Assembly (NCBI GenBank): GCA_964596775.1
Contig: CAZQVN010000012.1
Span: 1-64,000, forward strand
DNA length: 64,000 nt
Reading direction: 5' to 3'
Source: CAZQVN01 sp964596775
GTDB lineage: Bacteria > Eisenbacteria > RBG-16-71-46 > JABDJR01 > JAWXBZ01
Position 1 is the first letter of the stretch, and each line of letters starts with the position of its first letter. A model generated the notes under the pieces. It did no database searches. It was not told the origin of the DNA and saw only the letters and a program-made list of their open reading frames with translations. Of this stretch, positions 7,803 to 16,300 are shown piece after piece. Position numbers and translations under genes: made by a program.

Positions 7803-8528
7803 TTACGATCGGGGAAGCTTGAAGTCGAAACGATAGTTGTACCAGACCGAAACGGATCGCCCGGATTGCGTGGCCGGCCTGAAGATCATGGAGCGCGCGG
7901 ATTCCAGGGCCGCCCGGTTCAGGCTCGAGTCCGGCGAGGAGGATACGATCTCGACATCGGTCACCGTTCCATCCACTTCGACCCGCACCCGCACCTCGAC
8001 GGGGCCTTCCATCTTCCTGCGCAGCGCCTCCGCCGGATAGGGAACCCAGGCGGCGCGCAGCAGGACCGGCGAGATGAGCGGCCCCTCGGACGCGCGGGGC
8101 GCCCCGGGCGGCGCCGGGGAGATCGCTTCCGGGAGGGCCGCCGCCTCATGCGCTTCGGAGTCCGCATCCCGCCCCGGGCGGTCCAGGGCTTCGAGTGAGC
8201 GGCCTTCCTCCTCACCGGCCGGAGTGTCCTGCGGAGGAACGGCCGGCACCGCCGGATCCGCCTGCGGTTCCTCCACGACCCGCGGAACGGCCAGGGTCAC
8301 TCCCCGGGCCAGGTCGTGATGCGAATCCGGAATCAGCGTCGGCGGGTCCACCGCCACGCCCGGCACGAGCAGCCCGGAAGAGTCCGCGGAGCCGGCGGAG
8401 TTCCGCTCCACCCGGTGGCCGCCGGCGGCGGGTGCGCGGTCCGGCGGCGTCGGTCGCCCGAACCAGGCCAGGAGCGCGCCCATCGCAACGAGCAGCGGCA
8501 CGACCCGCGCGATGCTCCGTCGCCGCAT
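7803..8528 (-). CDS. TonB-like energy-transducer protein
   Basis: A 241-residue protein with an N-terminal membrane anchor (RVVPLLVAMGALLAWF, residues 7-22), a long Pro/Ala/Glu-rich periplasmic linker (about 30-145) and a TonB C-terminal domain (about 155-241) with the typical YPAEALRRKMEGPVEVRV and the FRPAT segment. TonB proteins pass proton-motive energy to outer-membrane receptors; ExbB/ExbD and receptors are not in this window. Its ATG overlaps the TGA of the upstream GWxTD gene by one base (TGATG at 8530-8526), a translational-coupling arrangement. It may be a dedicated TonB paralogue for the GWxTD system or a more general periplasmic linker protein. Confidence 0.82.
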   Translation of the reverse strand: MRRRSIARVVPLLVAMGALLAWFGRPTPPDRAPAAGGHRVERNSAGSADSSGLLVPGVAVDPPTLIPDSHHDLARGVTLAVPRVVEEPQADPAVPAVPPQDTPAGEEEGRSLEALDRPGRDADSEAHEAAALPEAISPAPPGAPRASEGPLISPVLLRAAWVPYPAEALRRKMEGPVEVRVRVEVDGTVTDVEIVSSSPDSSLNRAALESARSMIFRPATQSGRSVSVWYNYRFDFKLPRS

Positions 8529-10528
8529 CACCGCTCCTTCCCCGCCCGGTCCGGCGCGTCCACGACGCGAAACCGCACGGCCCCGGACACTTCCTTCGCC
8601 GCCACCTGATCCTCCACCGTGATCGTCAACCGGTAGCGGCCGGGAGCGAGAACGCCGACCGCGATGTCGAGAAGCCGGTGGAGTTCGGGATCCGCCGCGG
8701 TCTCCTCGAACCGCGCGTCCACGACCGGACGATCCGGCTCCTTGAAGTCGAACAGCGCGGGGCGCGACTTTCGCGGGTTCTTCCAGCCCGCGTCCTCGAC
8801 ACGGATGTTGAGCGCATAGCGCACGAGACCGTCGGCGCCGCGCGCGAGCCCGTAGGCCTCGAAGTACACCGGCACGTTTTCGCCGCTCGCGTAGATCCGC
8901 GACGGGTTCGGAAGACCCCACCCGCCCGGCCGGGCAAACCCGGATCCGGGCCGGGTCGGACCGAATCCCACCCGGTCCATGAGGACGATGTCGCTGATGT
9001 CCAGCACCCCGTTTTCGAAACGACGAATTCTCAGCGGCTCCATGCCGGCGCCGAATCCCCGGGTCCTCCGGTCCGACAGCTGTGAGCCGATCGTCACGGA
9101 ATCGACTCCCGCCGGCGCCTGGAACGTCAACTGATCGACGAGCGTGCGACCGTCCGCCGACTTCCGGTCGCGGATCCCGCGGGCCGGGTCGAGGACGGCG
9201 ATGTCGTTCATCAGCGGCGTCCAGTCGCCGCGGTACGCCGTCACGCGGCGCCTCAGGTCGCCGCGCCCGGCCTCCGGATCGGCCACTCCGAGGAGGAGTT
9301 CGACCCGGGTGCCGCCGTCGCTTCCCCTGAACTGGGCCGGCTGCATGAAGTACGGGAGCGGCGGCCCCGGTCGGGGCCGGTCATAGATCGACTCCTGCCG
9401 GCTCGTCTCCACATCCATGGCGGTGGGCTGCCCGCCGTTGAACGGCTGGACCCAGAATCCGGACAGGTTGCGGTCCTCGAACAGGAAGGACACGTCCCGG
9501 CCCCCGATGGAGTGGGTCTGGAGGAGGCCCGGCGGGGCGAACCCGGTCCGGTTCCGCGAACCGACGCCGTACGCGCGCCCGACGGGCGTGCCGTAACGGA
9601 TGATCGCCTCCCCGGGCGCGGTGCTCCATCCGCGGATCCGCTTCTCGCGGATCCCGTAGAGCAGGTCGGCGGTGACGATCCTCCGCGTGTGCTCCAGCCA
9701 CCGCTCGTTGATCGGCGTGGCCGGTGTCGGGTCGCGCATCTTCCAGAAGTCGGTGAGGAAGCGGGCCCGCTCCGCTCCGGCCAGAAGCAGGCGGTTCTCC
9801 TCGGCGAGGGCATCGAGATGGAGGAGCGTCGCGAACGCCTCGGCGAGTTCCGCGTCCTCGACCCGCGCCATCGCCTTTCCCAGTGCCCATTCCGCTTCGT
9901 ATTCCCGGCCGGATTCCATCGAGAGAACGACCTGCACCAGATAGCCCCACGGATCATCGGGACAGGTCCGGATCAGGCGATGTACCGCGGCGGCGGCCAC
10001 CGCCGTATCCCCCGCCTGGTGACGCGCGAAGGCCTTGAAGAAAAGCGCGTCGCGGTGCCCTGGATCGAGGGCCAGAACCGCGTCGATGGACTTCAGCGAC
10101 CGGTCCAGGTACTTCCGGTCGAGAAACCGCCGGAAGTCGGTCAGCGCGATCCTCGCCAGCCCGAAGTGGGCTTCGACCGACCCCGGTTCGAGTTCGAGGA
10201 CCGTCCGGAACAGCCGGGCCGCATTGGAGGGGAACCCCTGCTCGACCCGCAGCTGCGCGTGGGCGAGCCGGAGCGCCGCGTTGTCGGGATGCGTCCGCGT
10301 CGCTTCGACGTACAGCCGCCCGGCGGCCCTCCGCCCCTCGATCGTCCCCTGCCTCCGGTAGGCCTCGCCGAGCGCCAGGACGGTTTCCAGGCGGTGTGGA
10401 TCGGCCTGGAGCTCTTCCTTCAGGGAAAGGACGGCGGGATCGCGGTCGGGATCCGCGGCGGACGTGGAACAGGCAAGGCAGAAGAGCGCGAGAATCGCGC
10501 CGCACAGGGAACGCTGTAACAGGGTCAC
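8528..10528 (-). CDS. GWxTD-type lipoprotein with TPR repeats
   Basis: About 666 residues. The N-terminus is a lipoprotein signal peptide ending in the lipobox-like CLACS. Residues about 30-260 form TPR-like repeats and about 270-400 carry the GWxTD domain (FLTDFW, then RGWSTAPGEAIIRYGTP). The C-terminal third has beta-rich segments. The hallmark motif reads GWSTA instead of GWxTD, so the Asp is replaced. The domain's biochemical role is not established. GTG at 10528 was chosen over the ATG at 10549 because GGAGG (10535-10539) lies six bases before it. It follows the sigma54 activator gene by 44 bases and overlaps the tonB-like gene, so the three probably form one operon. Confidence 0.82.
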   Translation of the reverse strand: MTLLQRSLCGAILALFCLACSTSAADPDRDPAVLSLKEELQADPHRLETVLALGEAYRRQGTIEGRRAAGRLYVEATRTHPDNAALRLAHAQLRVEQGFPSNAARLFRTVLELEPGSVEAHFGLARIALTDFRRFLDRKYLDRSLKSIDAVLALDPGHRDALFFKAFARHQAGDTAVAAAAVHRLIRTCPDDPWGYLVQVVLSMESGREYEAEWALGKAMARVEDAELAEAFATLLHLDALAEENRLLLAGAERARFLTDFWKMRDPTPATPINERWLEHTRRIVTADLLYGIREKRIRGWSTAPGEAIIRYGTPVGRAYGVGSRNRTGFAPPGLLQTHSIGGRDVSFLFEDRNLSGFWVQPFNGGQPTAMDVETSRQESIYDRPRPGPPLPYFMQPAQFRGSDGGTRVELLLGVADPEAGRGDLRRRVTAYRGDWTPLMNDIAVLDPARGIRDRKSADGRTLVDQLTFQAPAGVDSVTIGSQLSDRRTRGFGAGMEPLRIRRFENGVLDISDIVLMDRVGFGPTRPGSGFARPGGWGLPNPSRIYASGENVPVYFEAYGLARGADGLVRYALNIRVEDAGWKNPRKSRPALFDFKEPDRPVVDARFEETAADPELHRLLDIAVGVLAPGRYRLTITVEDQVAAKEVSGAVRFRVVDAPDRAGKER

Positions 10529-10534
10529 ACCACA

Positions 10535-10539
10535 CCTCC
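10535..10539 (-). promoter_or_regulatory. Shine-Dalgarno site that decides the GWxTD gene start
   Basis: GGAGG on the - strand, six bases before GTG at 10528. The upstream ATG at 10547-10549 has no such site and would place this sequence inside the coding region. Confidence 0.7.
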
Positions 10540-10572
10540 ATCCTGGCATCGGTGCGGAGATGTCGAGAGGTG

Positions 10573-13500
10573 TCAGCTCCGGCTGCGGCGGTCCAGTTCG
10601 TAACGGGTGATCTTGTTCTTGAGCCCCTTGCGGGACAGGCCGAGAGCCACCGCGGTGCGGCTCTTGTTCCAGTTATTCTCTTCGAGAGCTCTGAGAACCA
10701 GCCGCTTTTCCACGTCCTCGACGGTATCGTGAAGCCCTCCGACCGGCCCCGCGGCGTCTTCGATACCGGAGCTCGTGTGCTGGAGAATCTCCTCGGGCAG
10801 ATGCTCCGGAGCGATCATGGCTCCGTCCTCGCAGAGGATGCAGGCCCGGCGGATCGCCTTTTCCAGCTCGCGGACGTTGCCGGGCCAGTTGAACTCCAGC
10901 AGCTTGTTCAGCGCCGCGTTGGACAGGCCGGGAATGTCGCGGCCCGTCTCGGCGAGGAACGTGGCCATGAAGTAATCGGCCAGCAGCGGAATGTCCTCGA
11001 CCCGGTCGCGGAGCGACGGAACGACGATCGAGATGTCGTTCAGCCTGTAGTAGAGATCCTTGATGAACCCGCCCTGCGACACGTCGCCCTTGAGATCCTT
11101 GCTGCTCGTGGCGCAGATGACGCGGACGTTGAGCTTGCGGTAGGTATTGCTGCCGATCGGGCGGACCTCCCCCTTGTCGAGGAAATGGAGAAGCCGGCGC
11201 TGGACCGTGAGTCCCGCGCGCCCGATTTCGTCGAGGAAAATGGTGCCCCCCTCGGCTTCCTCGAACAACCCCTTCTTGTCCATCGTGGCGCCGGTGAACG
11301 AGCCGCGCAGGTATCCGAACAGCTCGCTTTCCAGGAGGTTGTCGGGCAGCGCCGCGCAGTCGACCGTGACGAACGGACTGTGCGCGCGGGGGCTGGACAG
11401 ATGGACCGCCTTGGCGATCAGGGTCTTTCCGGTTCCGGTTTCGCCCTGGAGGAGCACGGTGAGGTTGCTCCGGTTGATCTTTTCCACCAGCTTGAGGATC
11501 TGGAGCATCTCGCGGTTCTGCGTGACCACGTCGGCCAGGGCGATCCGTTCCTCGAGCTGCATCTTGAGCCGCATGTTCTCCTGGACCCGCTCGTCCCGGT
11601 CGTACTGCTTGAACAGGTCGACGAGGTAGGAGGACAGAACGACCGCCAGGTTGAGATTGCTCTGCCGGAACGCGCCGGTCCGCCCGTTCTTCGTCCTGTC
11701 GAGATAGAGCGTGGCGACGCTGGCGCCCCAGCTGATGGGCACGAGGATCATCGAGGCGGCGCCGTGCCGGCGTGACAGGTCGGCCAGCTGCGGGTCGCCG
11801 CAGGAGGCGGTGTTGAGGACGATCAGCGGGCGGGATGTGTCGGGCGACGACAGGCCGGACACGAGCCGGGTCATCGCCCGGGCCACCGCGGGGCTCATCC
11901 GGCGGTAGGCCACCGGTTCGGATCCGTCGCCGAAATCGGGCGCGACGAGCAGCGCCCCGTCGGCTTCGGCCGCGGCGGCGATCACTTCCACGATCTGCCC
12001 GATCTTGCTCATGGCGTCGGTGCGGGCATCGATGATTTCCTGGATGCGGCTCGTGGCCCGGAACTCGTTCAGGTGCGAGACGGACTCCTCGACGAAGCGG
12101 CTCTCCAGCTCGTTCTGCACGTCGGCCACCCATCCGAGCGCCTGCGGCAGCGGCACGCCGCGGAGGATCTCGGTGGCCTCTGACAGCGACGAGGAGGCAC
12201 GGTCGAAGTCGCCGGTGCGCACGTGCGCCCGGGCGAGCATCAACAGGGTTTCGCCGGTGTAGCGCTGAACGCCGAGCATCCGGAAACAGCGCAGCGCCTC
12301 ATCGAGCGTCCGGACCACCCGCTCGGTGTCCGCGCGGGTGCCGATCCGTTCCACCCCCAGCCGGCCCATGTCGAGCAGCGTCAGGGCCAGCGGGTAGGGC
12401 GCGTCGATCGCCTTGAGGGCGGTGATGCCGTCGTTGAAGTGGATTTCGGCCCGGTCCTGGTCTCCCAGCGCGCGCTCCGCGTTGCCGAGGACGCGATGCA
12501 CTTCCGCGGCGGTGAACGTGTCCCCCGCCTTGCGGGCCAGGTCGAGCGAGCGTCCCGCCAGCGAGCGGGACTCCTTGGCCCGGCCGAGCGCGAGCGCGAG
12601 TTCCGCGCGCAGCAGCAGAAGGTCGGTGGCCAGGTCGCCCTCGGGCGCCACTTCGACGGCGCGCTTCCAGGCCGTTTCGTAGCAGCGGCGGGCGCGGTCG
12701 AGATCTCCGGAAGCCATGTGGACGGAGCCGAGCACCCGGTGGGTCAGCGCCGTCTCGCGCGGGTACGAATCCTGGGCGCAGAGTTCCAGCGACTGCTCGA
12801 GGTAGTCGCGCGAGGCGGAGTAGTTTCCGGTATGGAGTTCCGTTTCGGCCAGCCCGAGAACGGAATGGATCACCGAGAGGACATCGCCGATCCGGCGGCC
12901 GATGGCCAGGCTCTGCTCGAAACAGTTGCGCGCCTCGGGCAGATGTCCGAGACGAAGGTGAACGATCCCCAGGTTGTTGAGGCTCTTGCGGCGTTCGGAT
13001 TCTTCTCCCTCGACCGCCTGGAGATTCGTGGCCACCTGGTAATACTCCAGCGACTGCTTCCAGTGGCAGCGGCCGCGATGGACGTTTCCGAGGTTGTTGT
13101 AGACCAGCGAAAGCGCCTTGAGATCGCCGGCTCCCTTGAACGCATCGAGGGCCCGCTCGAAGCTGGCGCCGCTCTCGTCGAGCTGGCCGCGCCGGAACAG
13201 GGCGTAACCGCGCAGGTTTTCCGCGTAGCCCCGGGCCATGACGTCCCCGGACTCGACGGCCCGCTGCAGGGCAAGGGTGGCGCATTCGAGGGCCTTTTCG
13301 ATCTCGCCCCGCACCATGTGGACCTTGCCGAACTCGATGTGGATGTGCGCTTCTTCCGCGGTCAGTCCCTTGCCGGTGGCGAAGTCCCGGGCTTCCGTCA
13401 GCGTCGCGAGGGCTTCGTCCCAGCGGGCCAGGGCTTCCAGGGTGACGGCGATCCGCCGGCGGAGGCGAACCAGTTCCACGTGGGAGAGTCCCGGACGGTC

Positions 13501-13662
13501 CGAGGCAGCTCGATACTCCGACAGGGCGTCTTCGTATCGACCAGCCGCATAGTGAGCGTCGGCCGCGTCCGAACCGGTCGCCGTCGACGTCTCTTTCGTG
13601 CTTCTTTTCCCCTGGCCCGCGAGCGCGTTCGACTCGCGGTCATCCTTGTAGGGGGAAGCCAT
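10573..13662 (-). CDS. Sigma54-dependent transcriptional activator with TPR and GAF sensor domains
   Basis: A 1029-residue enhancer-binding protein. Residues about 30-520 are tandem TPR repeats, about 545-690 look like a GAF sensor, about 710-950 are the AAA+ sigma54-interaction domain, and about 985-1029 a Fis-type helix-turn-helix (NKSRTAVALGLSRKGLKNKI). Walker A is GETGTGKT (about 738) and Walker B GGTIFLDEIG (about 805). The sigma54-contacting loop reads GSFTGA rather than GAFTGA; Phe and Thr are kept. There is no receiver domain, so a ligand or protein bound by the TPR/GAF part probably controls it. It heads the GWxTD/TonB run and may regulate it. A terminator just upstream separates it from the small secreted gene at 13750. 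Confidence 0.92.
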   Translation of the reverse strand: MASPYKDDRESNALAGQGKRSTKETSTATGSDAADAHYAAGRYEDALSEYRAASDRPGLSHVELVRLRRRIAVTLEALARWDEALATLTEARDFATGKGLTAEEAHIHIEFGKVHMVRGEIEKALECATLALQRAVESGDVMARGYAENLRGYALFRRGQLDESGASFERALDAFKGAGDLKALSLVYNNLGNVHRGRCHWKQSLEYYQVATNLQAVEGEESERRKSLNNLGIVHLRLGHLPEARNCFEQSLAIGRRIGDVLSVIHSVLGLAETELHTGNYSASRDYLEQSLELCAQDSYPRETALTHRVLGSVHMASGDLDRARRCYETAWKRAVEVAPEGDLATDLLLLRAELALALGRAKESRSLAGRSLDLARKAGDTFTAAEVHRVLGNAERALGDQDRAEIHFNDGITALKAIDAPYPLALTLLDMGRLGVERIGTRADTERVVRTLDEALRCFRMLGVQRYTGETLLMLARAHVRTGDFDRASSSLSEATEILRGVPLPQALGWVADVQNELESRFVEESVSHLNEFRATSRIQEIIDARTDAMSKIGQIVEVIAAAAEADGALLVAPDFGDGSEPVAYRRMSPAVARAMTRLVSGLSSPDTSRPLIVLNTASCGDPQLADLSRRHGAASMILVPISWGASVATLYLDRTKNGRTGAFRQSNLNLAVVLSSYLVDLFKQYDRDERVQENMRLKMQLEERIALADVVTQNREMLQILKLVEKINRSNLTVLLQGETGTGKTLIAKAVHLSSPRAHSPFVTVDCAALPDNLLESELFGYLRGSFTGATMDKKGLFEEAEGGTIFLDEIGRAGLTVQRRLLHFLDKGEVRPIGSNTYRKLNVRVICATSSKDLKGDVSQGGFIKDLYYRLNDISIVVPSLRDRVEDIPLLADYFMATFLAETGRDIPGLSNAALNKLLEFNWPGNVRELEKAIRRACILCEDGAMIAPEHLPEEILQHTSSGIEDAAGPVGGLHDTVEDVEKRLVLRALEENNWNKSRTAVALGLSRKGLKNKITRYELDRRSRS

Positions 13663-13689
13663 AGAATTCCTCCACTTCGGGGAATCACG

Positions 13690-13713
13690 AAAAACCTTGG
13701 CGGCTTCGCCGCC
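13690..13713 (-). terminator. Intrinsic terminator after the small secreted gene
   Basis: On the - strand the hairpin GGCGGC-GAA-GCCGCC (13713-13699) is followed after four bases by TTTTT (13694-13690). It ends the gene at 13750 before the activator gene begins. Confidence 0.65.
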
Positions 13714-13749
13714 GGGAGCTCCTGCGGTGCTGACAACACCTCGTACTGG

Positions 13750-14115
13750 CTAGAGCGCCGGGTTCAGGATCCGGAGCAGCAGCTGTTGCAGCCGGCCGAG
13801 GACCCGCGTGAATCCGTTCCCCGGAACCGCCTCGACCTTGACATCGGGGGTCCTGAGATTCGGGCTGTTCACGCTGAAGTCATCCGGATTCGACGCGTCG
13901 CGCGAGCCGCCGGCCCTTCCGCCGCCCGGGTCGACCAGACCAGGACCACGGTTGCCGGGGTCGTTCGGAAACTTCAGGTCCTTGCTGATCTCTCCCGAGG
14001 GGTCACCCCCCGGAGGGTTCGCAAGAGACCTGGCGTCCGGCAGACCTGCCGCAGCCAGTGCGAGGAGGAAGGCCATGCCCATGGCCCATGTCCACCTCAT
14101 CTTCCGTGTGTTCAT
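13750..14115 (-). CDS. Small secreted protein, function unknown
   Basis: A 121-residue protein. Residues 1-32 look like a signal peptide (WAMGMAFLLALAAAGLPDA core), followed by a Gly/Pro/Asp-rich, probably disordered stretch (about 35-95) and a short amphipathic C-terminus (RVLGRLQQLLLRILNPAL). I recognise no domain. The ATG at 14115 is preceded by GAGGAG (14124-14129) at good spacing; the frame stays open to 14181, but that part is not signal-like. A candidate promoter lies at 14314-14343. It diverges from the GGDEF gene, so the shared intergenic region may control both. Confidence 0.65.
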   Translation of the reverse strand: MNTRKMRWTWAMGMAFLLALAAAGLPDARSLANPPGGDPSGEISKDLKFPNDPGNRGPGLVDPGGGRAGGSRDASNPDDFSVNSPNLRTPDVKVEAVPGNGFTRVLGRLQQLLLRILNPAL

Positions 14116-14536
14116 TCTCGACTCCTCACTAGTTCCACTTCTGGTGATGCGGGAACCACCCCAGAGTCCTGCATGAGCCATGCCATGGCAACACGGTAAT
14201 CACGCTCGGCATGGACGGGCCGGTAATGTCATGCTGCGTAGAGATTTGCGAGGTCGGGAAATCTCGCCCGAATTCCGCTCCCCACCCGGCCCGGGACGCA
14301 CGCTTGCCACACAAGTATACATCCATTGTCCTTTTGTGACCAACTTGTTATCCGACATGGAGTTAAAAGTGGGTACCAGGTATCCACTTTCGGGACACAA
14401 CGCTCCGGCAAGATCCCGGCGAGAATCTCGTCGCAAGATGGTACAATTGCTGGGGTTTACGGCGGCGAAGGGTCCGTTTCAGCGCTCTGACATCGAATGC
14501 CTGTCCACACCTCCCCCGCGGAATGAAACGGGTAAC
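14116..14536. other. Divergent regulatory region between the small secreted gene and the GGDEF gene
   Basis: About 420 bases without a gene I trust, and clearly more AT-rich than its neighbours. It holds a leftward promoter candidate (TTGGTC 14343-14338, 18-base spacer, TATACT 14319-14314), a rightward extended -10 element (TG-G-TACAAT, ending at 14447), the 10-bp palindrome TGCCATGGCA (14181-14190) and the 25-bp dyad at 14366-14390. Confidence 0.6.
14366..14390. promoter_or_regulatory. 25-bp near-perfect palindrome, probable operator
   Basis: Two 12-base arms around a single central A match at 11 of 12 positions (left arm AAAGTGGGTACC, right arm GGTATCCACTTT). It lies between the leftward promoter candidate and the rightward extended -10, where a dimeric regulator could control both genes. 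Confidence 0.6.
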
Positions 14537-15898
14537 ATGAAACGCAAGTCGATCGTTTTTGACCAGCTGTTGCGCAAGATCCTGCCCGTCGACCGGCTCC
14601 CGCTGGTGGACCAGGCGGACATTCGGTCGGCACTCCTCCAGAACGATCCGCATTCCATCGAGAAGGTGGCTCTCGAAGCCATCGAAAAACTCGTCCGCAT
14701 GGGACATCTCCGTCTCATCGAGGAGCAGATCCAGGGGGGGGAACGCGTTCTGCGCTACCGCGACCTCACGAGCGCCAACGTGATCGCTCTCCGGCTCCCC
14801 GGCGACACCGACACCGGCATCATCCGCATCCCGCTGCCGCTGCGCCACTGGCGCAGTACGGCCTCACTCGAATCCATTCGATCCATGTTTGCGCTGTACA
14901 ACCGGATCCTCGGGCGGGAAACGAAACTTCTGGCGAGCGTGCCGGAGATCACTCGACAGCTGATCCAGTCGGGGCGTTCCATCCTGAACTGCGACCTTGT
15001 CACGTTTGCGCCGGCCTCCCGGAGCCAGGGGCGCGAGGCGGAGATGGATCCCTCGGAACTGGCCGAGGTGTTCGATCCGTACCTGGCCCAGGAGTGGGTC
15101 GTGGAGCGGAACTACCTGATCTACATTCCGGAGCTCTCCGAGGCCGACATCACGACCCGGAGCGTGCCGGCCGGGATGAAGTCCCTGGCCATGGTCAAGC
15201 TCGGGGACTCGGTGTCCGGAATCTGCGGAACCCTGCAGGCCTGGAGCGACCGCCCCCACTTCTTCAACGAGGAACGCCTCGGGCTTCTGTCGCTGCTGTC
15301 CGAGAGCGGAACGGAGATCCTCGGACGCGCGGCGATCCTCGGCAACCTCGTCTTCGTGGACGCCGCGACCAAGGTCTACAACCGGTCCTACTTCAACATC
15401 CAGATGGAGAACGAGATCGCCCGCGCCCGCCGCGAGGGACAGTCGATGTCGCTGGTCATCTTCGACATCGACGACTTCAAGGCGTTCAACACGAAGTACG
15501 GTTACGAGGGGGGAAACGACGTCCTGTCGCGCGTGGCCCGGCTGCTCAAGTCCGGCCTGCGCCCGTTCGACTCCGTGGCCCGCTGGGGCGGCGAGGAATT
15601 CGCGCTGATCCTCACGTCGCCGATATCGCTGGCCGACGGCCAGGCGGTCACGAACCGGCTGCGGCGGGCGGTGGAAAAGCAGCTGTTCAGCGTCACCGGG
15701 CTCGACGGAAAGAGCCACAGCGTCACGCTGACCATCTCGGGGGGCGGCGCGCTCTACCCCGACGATGCGGTCAGCGCCACGGACCTCTGGAGGGCGGCCA
15801 ACGCCGCCCTGATGTGGTCGAAGCAGCACGGCAAGAATCAGGTCACTTTTTTTCCCGAACTTGCGGGGGGCGAACCGCATCCTGAGGAGGAACCATGA
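14537..15898 (+). CDS. GGDEF-domain diguanylate cyclase
   Basis: A 453-residue cytoplasmic protein with no membrane helix. Residues about 1-110 have no obvious family, about 120-280 look like a GAF-type sensor and about 290-445 are the GGDEF domain. The active site is RWGGEEF near residue 349, so cyclase activity making cyclic di-GMP is expected. An RxxD inhibitory site (RPFD) lies at the correct distance before it, suggesting product inhibition. The frame is open from 14180, but the ATG at 14537 begins the sequence that looks coding; the ribosome site is weak (ACGGGT). Its stop codon overlaps the start of the next gene (ATGA at 15895-15898), so the small secreted protein is translationally coupled to it. 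Confidence 0.9.
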   Translation: MKRKSIVFDQLLRKILPVDRLPLVDQADIRSALLQNDPHSIEKVALEAIEKLVRMGHLRLIEEQIQGGERVLRYRDLTSANVIALRLPGDTDTGIIRIPLPLRHWRSTASLESIRSMFALYNRILGRETKLLASVPEITRQLIQSGRSILNCDLVTFAPASRSQGREAEMDPSELAEVFDPYLAQEWVVERNYLIYIPELSEADITTRSVPAGMKSLAMVKLGDSVSGICGTLQAWSDRPHFFNEERLGLLSLLSESGTEILGRAAILGNLVFVDAATKVYNRSYFNIQMENEIARARREGQSMSLVIFDIDDFKAFNTKYGYEGGNDVLSRVARLLKSGLRPFDSVARWGGEEFALILTSPISLADGQAVTNRLRRAVEKQLFSVTGLDGKSHSVTLTISGGGALYPDDAVSATDLWRAANAALMWSKQHGKNQVTFFPELAGGEPHPEEEP

Positions 15899-16269
15899 AA
15901 CGTCTCACGGGTCTTGCGTTCGCACTTGCATTCCTGACCGCCGCGGAAGTCCGCGCCGGTTCGATCCTGCCGGCCATCGGAAGCGCCGGCGTCCAGAACG
16001 GCATCGTGTCCAAGCATTTCGTCGAGATCGAGCCCGGGGTCTTCGTGGCCGTGAAGGGCTCGCGCGAGCGCCGGCAGGTCCGCTACCGGAGGCTTGTCGC
16101 CGGCTGGTCCGCGGACCAGAAAGCGGTGGCCGAGGCGTCGGGATTCCCGGTGATGCGCTGGCGCGACCTGACCGCCGGAGTGACCACGGAGATCTGGTCG
16201 TATCCGGAGCAGAACCGGCAGTTCGTCTTCGACGCGGCCGGTGTCCTCGTCGAGACCCGGCTGCGCTAG
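15895..16269 (+). CDS. Small secreted protein coupled to the GGDEF gene
   Basis: A 124-residue protein with a signal peptide (MKRLTGLAFALAFLTAAEVRA). The mature part ends with TEIWSYPEQNRQFVFD and VLVETRLR, a pattern loosely like small periplasmic folds of the BamE/SmpA type, but I cannot assign a family. It starts within the stop codon of the diguanylate cyclase gene, with GAGGAA just upstream (15887-15892). Such tight coupling hints at a joint envelope or signalling role; that is inference. A GC hairpin without T tract (16280-16300) lies between it and the convergent clpB. Confidence 0.75.
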   Translation: MKRLTGLAFALAFLTAAEVRAGSILPAIGSAGVQNGIVSKHFVEIEPGVFVAVKGSRERRQVRYRRLVAGWSADQKAVAEASGFPVMRWRDLTAGVTTEIWSYPEQNRQFVFDAAGVLVETRLR

Positions 16270-16279
16270 GAATCGGGCG

Positions 16280-16300
16280 CGGGCGCCGCTCAGGCGCCCG
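16280..16300. terminator. GC-rich hairpin between convergent genes
   Basis: Perfect 8-bp stem CGGGCGCC/GGCGCCCG with a 5-base loop, overlapping the 3' end of clpB. No T tract on either side, so termination here is only a possibility. Confidence 0.35.

Noticed and set aside
7803..13662. A -24/-12 sigma54 promoter ahead of the activator operon
   Set aside because: I looked for the GG-N10-GC pattern with flanking TGGCAC/TTGC and found no convincing site.
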